Origin: Blastochloris viridis
Lineage (GTDB): Bacteria > Pseudomonadota > Alphaproteobacteria > UBA2136 > UBA6156
DNA: 64,000 bases
Assembly: GCA_005768725.1 (NCBI GenBank)
Contig: VAFM01000002.1
Coordinates: forward strand, 310,001 to 374,000
Reading direction: 5' to 3'
Shown: piece after piece, positions 58,094 to 64,000 of the stretch
Layout: the number at the start of each line of letters is the position of its first letter
Position numbering within the stretch: the first letter of the stretch is position 1
Made by a program: the position numbers and the translations under genes
The notes under the pieces: generated by a model
What the model was told of the DNA's origin: nothing
Seen by the model: only the letters and a program-made list of their open reading frames with translations
The model's database searches: none

Positions 58094-58513
58094 ATGGTTC
58101 ATGCACAAATCCTTATTATCGACGAAAACGCCCGCGCCCGCGCCCTGCTGGCCAAACAGCTGACCGACCTCGCCTACGATGTCCACACGGCCGACTCGCT
58201 GACCGACGCCCTGACCAAACTCAAGGCGGCCAATGCCGAGGACAAACCGTACGAGTGCATCTGCCTCGGCCCAATGGAGCGCACCAGCGGTCTGGGACGT
58301 AAAGTCCTCCGCGTCATCCGCCAACAGAAGGGCTACGGCAAAACCATTGTCATCGGCGCCAGCCATGATGAATCCTTCTGGGCCCCGATGAAGGCTACGC
58401 GCAATTTTCTTACCGTGCCGTACACCGACTTCAAGGATTCCGAAGAACCGAAATGGGATACGCACACGCTGAAAAGCTACCTGCCGACCCCCAAGGTGAT
58501 GGCGACCATCTGA
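58094..58513 (+). CDS. Small receiver-like protein without phospho-Asp
   Basis: 139 residues. ILIIDENARARALLAKQLTDLAYDVHTADS shows the beginning of a receiver fold with Asp-Glu, but the phospho-acceptor strand reads YECICLGPMERTSG (Gly where Asp belongs), and the usual Lys position is also lost. IVIGASHDESFWAPMKATRN resembles IIAASSDMPMWENLKAKKN of the next gene, so the two may be paralogues. GAGGAG precedes the ATG. Followed by its own terminator. Confidence 0.65.
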   Translation: MVHAQILIIDENARARALLAKQLTDLAYDVHTADSLTDALTKLKAANAEDKPYECICLGPMERTSGLGRKVLRVIRQQKGYGKTIVIGASHDESFWAPMKATRNFLTVPYTDFKDSEEPKWDTHTLKSYLPTPKVMATI

Positions 58514-58530
58514 CCCGCCATCTCACACCA

Positions 58531-58563
58531 ACGCAAAGCCCCGGCCTCACCGCCGGGGCTTTG
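58531..58563 (+). terminator. Terminator
   Basis: CAAAGCCCCGGC-CTCACC-GCCGGGGCTTTG. Confidence 0.8.
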
Positions 58564-58656
58564 CCGTAGCGGGAGGCTTGTGTTGACGCCTCTTCAGGTA
58601 TACACATAGAGCATATATCCATCTGCACCATTCCTCGCATCACGGAAGGACAGACC

Positions 58657-59064
58657 ATGTTCCGCATTCTGCTGATTGAAGACGACCTGCCTGCCCAGAC
58701 CGAACTGGCCGAAGCCCTCCGCGCACTGGACATCCAAGTCGATACTGCTGCTAACCCGCGCGAAATCGAGGCGCATCTCAAAACCTGCGAGACACGCCCC
58801 TACCATGTGGTTCTCACCGACTACTGGCTTAACTGGAATAGTCATAGTGTGAGCGGCGATTACACCTACCGGGAGATCCGCCTCAGCTGCGGCAACACCC
58901 TACCGATCATCGCCGCCAGCTCCGATATGCCGATGTGGGAAAACCTGAAAGCCAAAAAGAACGACCCGCACTTGCATCTCATCGCCAAGATTCCCCGCGG
59001 CCATGGTTCCTTCTGGAATGCCGACGCCACCATACTGCTGCTCAGAAAGCTCCTGCCTCTCTGA
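58657..59064 (+). CDS. Single-domain response regulator
   Basis: 135 residues. RILLIEDDLPAQTELAEALRALDIQVDTA with the acidic pair, phospho-Asp in HVVLTDYWLNWNSH, Ser in IIAASSD and Lys in LIAKIPRG. The loop after the phospho-Asp is unusually long. No output domain and no kinase beside it. GGAAGGA lies upstream of the ATG. Confidence 0.75.
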   Translation: MFRILLIEDDLPAQTELAEALRALDIQVDTAANPREIEAHLKTCETRPYHVVLTDYWLNWNSHSVSGDYTYREIRLSCGNTLPIIAASSDMPMWENLKAKKNDPHLHLIAKIPRGHGSFWNADATILLLRKLLPL

Positions 59065-59077
59065 ACCTGCATCAAAA

Positions 59078-59112
59078 GAAAAACCCCGGACCAATGGTCC
59101 GGGGTTTTTCTG
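59078..59112 (+). terminator. Bidirectional terminator
   Basis: AAACCCCGGACC-AAT-GGTCCGGGGTTT followed by TTC; serves the receiver gene and convergent nrdB. Confidence 0.88.
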
Positions 59113-59122
59113 CGCCATGCAA

Positions 59123-60205
59123 TTAGGCGTCGCTCTTGCCAAATTCCTGCAGAGGCTTGAACACATTCGCCAGCTTGCTCTCCTCCCAGGTCTGGTTGTT
59201 AACCGGGCTGACAGCCGACTCGATCGTGCTGCTTTCCAGCATGGCGTCAAAGGCTTCGTCCCAGTTACCGCGGGTGCTGGCCTTGGCGTACTCGGTGGCG
59301 CGCTGTTCAAAGAAGTTGGCGTGCTCGTCGGCGTTCAGCATCAGGTCCATCCACGGCAGCGGGTTCTTCTCGATGTTGTAAACCGGGTCGATGTTCAGGC
59401 TGCGCAGACGACGGTCGGCGATGAAGCGGATGTAGTTCTGTACATCCTGCGGGGTCATGCCTTCGATCGGGCCCATTTCAAACGCGAGGTCGATGAACTT
59501 GTCTTCCATCTCCACGATCTTCTTGCAGGCGTCGGTGATCTCGGTCTTCAGGCGGTCGGTCCAGATGCTCGGGTTTTCCGACACAAAGGTGTTGAACAGC
59601 TTGATCATGCTCTGCACGTGCAGGGTTTCGTCACGTACACTCCAGGTCACGATCTGGCCCATGCCCTTCATCTTGTTGAAGCGCGGGAAGTTCATCAGCA
59701 TCGCAAAGCTGGCGAAGAGCGACAGACCTTCGGTGAAAGCCGCAAAGATGGCCATGGCCACGGCAATGCTGTGGTCGTCATCGACGTTCACGCTGTGCAG
59801 GAAGTCGTACTTGTCCTTCATTTCCGAGTATTCCATGAAAGCAGAGTATTCGGTTTCCGGCATACCGATGGTGTCCAGCAGGTGGCTGTAGGCCGCAATG
59901 TGCACGGTTTCCATGTTGGCAAAGCTGGTCATCATCATCAGCACTTCGGTGCTCTTGAACACCTGGGTGAAGTACTTGAGGTAGGCGCCGTTCACTTCCA
60001 CGTCGCTCTGGGTGAAGAAGCGGAAGATCTGGGTCAGCAGGTTCTTTTCAGCGGCATTCAGCTCGGTGTTCCATTGCTTCACGTCGTCTGCCATCGGCAC
60101 TTCTTCCGGCAGCCAGTGAATACGCTGCTGCATCAGCCAGCTTTCATAGGCCCACGGGTAGTCAAACGGCTTGTAACCTACGCGTTCTACTTTCAAATTG
60201 GCCAT
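59123..60205 (-). CDS. nrdB: Ribonucleotide reductase class I, beta subunit
   Basis: 360 residues from the ATG at 60205, with GGAAGG 7 bases upstream, matching NrdB homologues (YKPFDYPWAYESWLMQQRIHWLPEEVPMADDVKQWN). An in-frame ATG at 60295 with GAAGGG upstream would add 30 residues and cannot be excluded. Iron ligands and radical Tyr in METVHIAAYSHLL (E-x2-H-x3-Y), and later ligands in FAAFTEGLSLFASF and RDETLHVQSM. Supplies the tyrosyl radical to NrdA. Separated from nrdA by about 470 bases that hold element B5 and an FNR-type box. Confidence 0.95.
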   Translation of the reverse strand: MANLKVERVGYKPFDYPWAYESWLMQQRIHWLPEEVPMADDVKQWNTELNAAEKNLLTQIFRFFTQSDVEVNGAYLKYFTQVFKSTEVLMMMTSFANMETVHIAAYSHLLDTIGMPETEYSAFMEYSEMKDKYDFLHSVNVDDDHSIAVAMAIFAAFTEGLSLFASFAMLMNFPRFNKMKGMGQIVTWSVRDETLHVQSMIKLFNTFVSENPSIWTDRLKTEITDACKKIVEMEDKFIDLAFEMGPIEGMTPQDVQNYIRFIADRRLRSLNIDPVYNIEKNPLPWMDLMLNADEHANFFEQRATEYAKASTRGNWDEAFDAMLESSTIESAVSPVNNQTWEESKLANVFKPLQEFGKSDA

Positions 60206-60550
60206 GGTATGTCCTTCCTTTTCTCGTTGTTTGGCATGGGCCTTGTGGGTCACTTTCGCGGCCGCAGGCTCAAAATTGATGACACTTGCTGTCATGGTGT
60301 CGCCCTTCCCTTGTTACGTAAAGGCAGCTTCTTGAGTCTGTCTTTACCCCCTCGAACTCCAGGTTTGGATTTTTCCAAATCCTTCGCTCAAAATGTCTTT
60401 AAGCAGAGGTTTTATGCACCCCTTTTTCCGTGCATTCAACCCTTATTTTAAAGGGGATATTTGATATTTATCAAACCGATAAACACCATCTATCGCCACA
60501 AAAAATCCGTACCTCTCCGCATCACACGGAAGAGGCACGGACAATCACTT
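60206..60550. other. Region between nrdB and element B5
   Basis: No independent gene supported. Includes the possible 30-codon N-terminal extension of nrdB (60206-60295), then an AT-richer stretch with the FNR-type box and presumably the nrdB promoter. Confidence 0.45.
60461..60474 (-). promoter_or_regulatory. FNR/FixK-type box upstream of nrdB
   Basis: TTGATATTTATCAA, a perfect TTGAT-N4-ATCAA site, 256 bases before the chosen nrdB start (166 before the alternative). Implies oxygen-linked regulation by a CRP/FNR-family protein. Confidence 0.65.
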
Positions 60551-60662
60551 TTGGCAGCCGCACATCGGCTGCACTCGGCGGGATGAGGCGGTGCTTTTTA
60601 CTTTGGCGCCGTGTACGAAAGAGAGGGTACATCAGCCAAAGTAAAAAGTGCCGGATCGCCCG
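60551..60662 (+). repeat. Palindromic element B5 (short, diverged)
   Basis: GCAGCCG-CACAT-CGGCTGC hairpin, then a long near-perfect hairpin GGTGCTTTTTACTTTGGC / GCCAAAGTAAAAAGTGCC with apical GTGTACGAAAGAGAGGGTACAT. GGCGGGATGAGG and GGATCGCCCG form the base. Lacks the TTTTAGCCCGCGC end of B1-B4. Ends 15 bases from the nrdA stop. Confidence 0.75.
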
Positions 60663-60677
60663 TCCGATGCGGCCGAA

Positions 60678-62480
60678 TTATTGGCAGGCAAGGCACTCTT
60701 CGTACTTCTGGGCTCCGCCATCAGTCCCCGTCGCCTTCAGCTGCACCTGCTGCTTCGGCTGGTTGCCTGGCAAGCTCACAACTTCAGCACGCTGCAGACT
60801 CTTGCTGCGGCAGTAGTACATGCTCTTGATGCCCTTCTTCCACGCCATGTAGTGCAGCATGTGCAGGTCGCGCTTGTGCACGTCGGCGGGCAGGAAGACG
60901 TTGAGGCTTTGCGCTTGGCAGATGAACGGCGTGCGGTCGGCGGCATGTTCGATGATCCAGCGCTGATCGAGTTCGAAGGCGGTCTTGAACACGTCCTTCT
61001 CGGCATCGGTCAGGAAGTCGAGGTGCATCACGCTGCCACCATTCACCGTAATGCTGGTCCAGGTGTCTTCGTCGTCCATGTTGTACTTCTGCAGAACCTT
61101 CTTCAGGTGCTTGTTACGCACGTTAAAGGTGCCTTCCAGAGTCTTGTGGTTGTAGCTGTTGGAAGGATACGGCTCGATACCCGGGCTGGCGTTACCGCAG
61201 TAGATGCTGGAGCTCGCATTCGGCGCGATGGCGATCTTGTGGGAGAAACGCTCCTTCACCAGCATTTCGGCGGCGTCGGGGTTCGGGCCACGCTCTTCGG
61301 CAAGCTGCACGCTGGCCTTGTCGGCGTGCTCCTTGATGTACTTGAACATCTTCTTGTTCCAGACCTTGGCCATCACGCTTTCAAACGGAATGCCCTTCAT
61401 CTGCAGGAAGCTGTGGAAGCCCATGGCACCCAGACCCACGGCACGTTCACGCATGGCGCTGTAACGGGCGCGTTCCATGGCTTGCGGCGCACGGTCAATA
61501 AAGTCCTGCAGAATGTTGTCCAGGTAGCGCATCAGGTCTTCGATGAACTGCGGCTCCTGGCTCCATTCTTCAAAGTATTCCAGGTTGACCGAGCTCAGGC
61601 AGCACACGGCGGTGCGCTCTTTGTTGTATTGGTCAAGGCCGGTCGGCAGAACGATTTCGCAGCACAGGTTGCTCATCTTAACGCTCAGGCCGGCCTTCTT
61701 CTGGTAATCGGGCAGGAACTTGTTCACGTTGTCGATGAACAGCAGGTACGGCTCGCCCTGTTCCATACGGCTGGTCAGCAGCTTGATCCAGATATAGCGG
61801 GCCTTGACCTGCTTGATGACCGCACCGGTCTTCGGGCTCTTCAGGTCGTACAGGCTGTCGGTTTCCACGGCACGCATAAATTCGTCATCAATCACAACGG
61901 CATTGTGCAGGTACAAAGCCTTACGCATCGGGTCGCCACCGGTGGGCTTACGGATGTCGATGAATTCTTCAATTTCCGGGTGGTTGACGTTCAGATACAC
62001 AGCGGCGGCACCACGACGGGCACTGCCTTGGTCAATGGCGCGGGTCATGGAGTCCTGCACGACGATGAACGGTACGATACCGGTGGTCTTGCCGTTGATA
62101 CCGACCTTTTCACCGATGGAGCGGATCTGGCTCCAGTTGGTCCCGATACCACCACCATTGGAGGAAATGGCAACGTTCTCGTTCCAGGTGCTGGTAATGC
62201 CCTGCATGCTGTCGGTCACTTCATTCAGGAAGCAGGAGATCGGCAGAGCACGGGTCGCACCGCCGTTGGCCAGTACCGGGGTGGCGGGCACAAACCACAG
62301 CTTGCTCATATAGTCATACAGGCGCTGGGCGTGGGCGCTGTCATCGGCGTAGGCTTTGGCCACACGGGCAAAGGCGTCCTGCGGCTTTTCACCAGGCAAT
62401 AAGTAACGGTCACGCAAGGTGGCTTTACCAAAGTCGGTAAGCAGGTTTTCGCGGTCGTAATCCACCTGAACGTCGTACAT
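60678..62480 (-). CDS. nrdA: Ribonucleotide reductase class I, alpha subunit
   Basis: 600 residues from the ATG at 62480 (MYDVQVDYDRENLLTDFGKATLRDRYLLP). Redox Cys in LPISCFLNEV, active-site N-x-C-x-E in MSNLCCEIVLP, second redox Cys in TAVCCLSSVN, and C-terminal shuttle cysteines EECLACQ. The N-terminal ATP-cone of E. coli-type NrdA is absent, so dATP overall-activity control is probably lost. Converts ribonucleoside to deoxyribonucleoside diphosphates with NrdB. NrdR boxes lie about 400 bases upstream. Confidence 0.95.
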   Translation of the reverse strand: MYDVQVDYDRENLLTDFGKATLRDRYLLPGEKPQDAFARVAKAYADDSAHAQRLYDYMSKLWFVPATPVLANGGATRALPISCFLNEVTDSMQGITSTWNENVAISSNGGGIGTNWSQIRSIGEKVGINGKTTGIVPFIVVQDSMTRAIDQGSARRGAAAVYLNVNHPEIEEFIDIRKPTGGDPMRKALYLHNAVVIDDEFMRAVETDSLYDLKSPKTGAVIKQVKARYIWIKLLTSRMEQGEPYLLFIDNVNKFLPDYQKKAGLSVKMSNLCCEIVLPTGLDQYNKERTAVCCLSSVNLEYFEEWSQEPQFIEDLMRYLDNILQDFIDRAPQAMERARYSAMRERAVGLGAMGFHSFLQMKGIPFESVMAKVWNKKMFKYIKEHADKASVQLAEERGPNPDAAEMLVKERFSHKIAIAPNASSSIYCGNASPGIEPYPSNSYNHKTLEGTFNVRNKHLKKVLQKYNMDDEDTWTSITVNGGSVMHLDFLTDAEKDVFKTAFELDQRWIIEHAADRTPFICQAQSLNVFLPADVHKRDLHMLHYMAWKKGIKSMYYCRSKSLQRAEVVSLPGNQPKQQVQLKATGTDGGAQKYEECLACQ

Positions 62481-62857
62481 GTCCGTTTCTTTCTCTCTAG
62501 TCTTATCGTCGTCGGCGTTACCCTTTCTCAACACATCCAACCATGGGGGTTTGTTGGGTGCGGTTTCAGAAAGTCATTGGCTTACACCTGGCTTTCCAAA
62601 CGGGGGTTCCGCGCTCGGAGAGGGGGCAGAAGACCCTCCCCCCAACCTTGTCGAACACGCGGTACCACTCTTAGTCGTCTGGTACCGTTCTTACGGTAGG
62701 GGAGGCGGCGCTCAATCAGCTCTCTCTCCGGTATGTCGGCATCATTCCCTTATTCCCTCCCCCTGCCAAGACCCATTAAGTCATTGATGTTTCCACCAAC
62801 ACGCTGAAAATAGGCACCTACCTGCCCACATTTTAAGCATCCACCAGCACCCCTTAC
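62481..62857 (-). promoter_or_regulatory. Long structured 5' leader of nrdA
   Basis: About 375 bases between the NrdR boxes and the nrdA ATG with no convincing gene. On the minus strand it can form GGGGAGG/CCTCCCC (62754-62699 region), TACCGT-AAGA-ACGGTA (62683-62698) and the mutually exclusive GGTACCA/TGGTACC (62661-62686), then a GC-rich GGAGGG/CCCTCTCC hairpin. Suggests post-transcriptional or attenuation control; class unknown. Confidence 0.45.
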
Positions 62858-62906
62858 CTACTACCCACTGTGTCTTTTACGCGCACCCAACCACTATATA
62901 TAGTGC
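62858..62906 (-). promoter_or_regulatory. Tandem NrdR boxes
   Basis: CCACTATATATAGTGC at 62891-62906 is a near-perfect NrdR box (consensus acaCwAtATaTwGwgt); CTACTACCCACTGTGT at 62858-62873 is a weaker second box that keeps the strong outer positions. Centres are 33 bp apart, three helical turns, as in known NrdR operators. Confidence 0.85.
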
Positions 62907-62935
62907 ACACACATCATACCTACTAGATTTTGAAT

Positions 62936-62975
62936 TTATCCCCAACCGTCACCACATTCAGTGGTGTTATCCCCA
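62936..62975 (+). promoter_or_regulatory. Two DnaA-like boxes upstream of nrdA
   Basis: TTATCCCCA at 62936-62944 and 62967-62975, each one mismatch from TTATCCACA and 31 bp apart. In E. coli, DnaA boxes control nrdAB, so the site is plausible here; binding is inferred. Confidence 0.5.
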
Positions 62976-63094
62976 ACCCACAAAAACACACCTAACACCA
63001 AACCCTTCCCCGAGGCATCAAAACCTTAGATATCCATCTCCTTCACTCATGCCGAAAAAGAATCCGCCCGCCAAAGGCGGGCGTTGATGCGGAT

Positions 63095-63222
63095 CCGGAA
63101 CTCGCTGAGCGGGAGGGATTTTTCGTTTTCTTCCGTTGCCGAGCACCGTAAATGTACAAACAGTACATGCGGAGCGCATGGCGGCGGAAAAAACGGAAAA
63201 GCACCCGGCTCAGTAGAGTTCG
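63095..63222 (+). repeat. Palindromic element A4
   Basis: Arms CCGGAACTC / GAGTTCG, CTGAGCGGG / CCCGGCTCAG, TTTTTCGTTTTCTTCCG / CGGAAAAAACGGAAAA, apical ATGTACAAACAGTACAT. The closing G-T of other copies is A-T here, a compensating change. Conserved unpaired segments TCGCT, AGTAGA, GAGCACCGTAA and GCGGAGCG. Ends one base before the TPR gene stop; preceded by a GCCCGCC/GGCGGGC hairpin as at A2. Confidence 0.9.
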
Positions 63223-63223
63223 C

Positions 63224-64000
63224 TTATTTAAGCTTTCTCTCTACGCGCTTACGGAAGCCCTCATCCGGCCCCTCTTTGCCCTCATCCAGAAGGTCGAGCG
63301 CACGCTGCCATTCCCGCACGGCCTGATCCTTCTGCCCCAGCTTCAGGTAGGCATCACCCAGGTGGTCATAAATCTCGGGGCTTTCCGGGTCCTGTTCGGT
63401 GGCACGCTGCAGGTAGGCCTGCGCGCTATCGTAATCACCTTGCTTATAATAAGCCCAGCCGAGGCTGTCGGTGATAGCCCCATCATCGGGTTGCAAGGTA
63501 TGCGCCTTTTGCAGCAAACCAAAGGCTTCCGGAATATTCCGGCCATTATCTACCCACATATAGCCCAGGTAGTTAAGGATCTGCGCATTGGCGGGGTCAA
63601 TCGCCAACGCCGCCTGCATATCCTCACTGGCCTCATCAATATCCTTGCGACGCTCATGGGCCACACCCCGGGCAAACAGCACTTCCATGCGTGCGGCCGG
63701 CGGCGTCGTGGCGGGCATTACCTCCAGCAGACGCGTATAATAAGAGACAGCCTCGCGGTAATCCTCACGGGCATAGGCCAGTTGCGCCAGGCTGCGCATC
63801 AGGTTCGGCTCATCCGGGTAATCCTTGGCCAGTTTGCGCAATACTTTCCACGGGGTGTCCTTGTCACCTTGCTGGAACTGAACTTCGGCCAGGCGGATAT
63901 GCGCAGCTAAGCGTACACCTTCCGGCACCTCATCTCCCAGCAAACGCGCGTATTCCGCCTGCGCCACAGCCAAGTCGCCGCCCATTTCCAGCAGCATACC
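63224..64000 (-). CDS. TPR-repeat protein, C-terminal part (truncated by window edge)
   Basis: At least 258 residues, open to the window edge, so the start lies beyond. At least five tetratricopeptide repeats are visible, for example AEVQFQQGDKDTPWKVLRKLAKDYPDEP, AQLAYAREDYREAVSYYTRLLEV, LNYLGYMWVDNGRNIPEAFGLLQKAHTLQPDDG, DSLGWAYYKQGDYDSAQAYLQRATEQDPESPEIYDHLGDAYLKLGQKDQAVREWQRAL. Resembles the alphaproteobacterial outer-membrane-associated TPR lipoprotein type, but the N-terminus is not seen. Element A4 lies just past its stop. Confidence 0.85.
   Translation of the reverse strand, partial: GMLLEMGGDLAVAQAEYARLLGDEVPEGVRLAAHIRLAEVQFQQGDKDTPWKVLRKLAKDYPDEPNLMRSLAQLAYAREDYREAVSYYTRLLEVMPATTPPAARMEVLFARGVAHERRKDIDEASEDMQAALAIDPANAQILNYLGYMWVDNGRNIPEAFGLLQKAHTLQPDDGAITDSLGWAYYKQGDYDSAQAYLQRATEQDPESPEIYDHLGDAYLKLGQKDQAVREWQRALDLLDEGKEGPDEGFRKRVERKLK

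Noticed and set aside
62540..62860. tmRNA or SRP RNA in the nrdA leader
   Set aside because: No tag-peptide frame, TPsiC-like end or SRP Alu/S-domain consensus could be found.
4176..63222. Palindromic elements as CRISPR repeats or an insertion sequence
   Set aside because: They are dispersed singly, not in arrays, have no regular spacers, and no cas or transposase gene is near any copy.

Overview
The window reads as a stretch of an alphaproteobacterial chromosome: GC-rich, a DUF2125-like lipoprotein-type gene, the amidase - rnpB - mraZ - rsmH order seen near alphaproteobacterial dcw clusters, an mutY - dciA - dsbA run, an atpI-B-E-F operon separate from the F1 genes, and a fliM - DUF6468-like - motE flagellar block. 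FlhF/FlhG and one flagellin suggest a polar flagellum. A Micavibrio-like or rhodospirillalean relative is possible, but that is inference.

Layout. 1-3.8 kb: end of an unknown gene, a PD-(D/E)XK-like orphan, ppa, a coiled-coil protein, then rsmH and mraZ (minus) with MraZ operator repeats. 4-8 kb: RNase P RNA carrying a ~144-nt insert, a muropeptide amidase, a DUF2125-like protein, fumC. 8-14 kb: flgE, flgD, fliK (minus) and an flhB-C-terminal homologue, fliO, fliP (plus). 14-27 kb: a minus-strand motility/chemotaxis block (1011-aa TPR protein, two MotB-like proteins, cheA, cheB, cheZ, cheY, motE, DUF6468-like, fliM, fliL). 27-32 kb: fliS, fliD, a small unknown gene and a sigma-54-type flagellin gene. 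32-42.8 kb: flhF-flhG, an SDR/ArsR divergent pair, a second FliK-like protein, cheR, an S74-chaperone surface protein, fliJ-fliI, cheW. 42.8-44.5 kb: small membrane proteins of unknown role. 44.5-48.4 kb: rpmE, F0 ATP synthase genes, dsbA. 48-57.9 kb: dciA, mutY, a class IV aminotransferase, sugar epimerase, glycosyltransferase, rnhB, slt, a degenerate uracil-DNA-glycosylase-like protein, rplS, trmD. 58-64 kb: two small receiver proteins, nrdB, nrdA with NrdR-type operators, and the end of a TPR protein.

The most unusual feature is a set of about ten long palindromic elements (roughly 110-190 nt) scattered through the window. They fall into two sequence families (A and B) with arms that change in step to keep pairing, conserved unpaired segments, and a shared apical hairpin of the form GTGTAC-loop-GTACAY. 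Most sit within a few tens of bases of a stop codon, all read in the same direction on the plus strand, and one is embedded in the P14 region of the RNase P RNA gene. They resemble in behaviour the Rickettsia palindromic elements but I do not recognise the sequence; no transposase is present. They could be mobile palindromes or a 3'-UTR RNA structure family.

No tRNA, rRNA, CRISPR array, insertion sequence or prophage was found.
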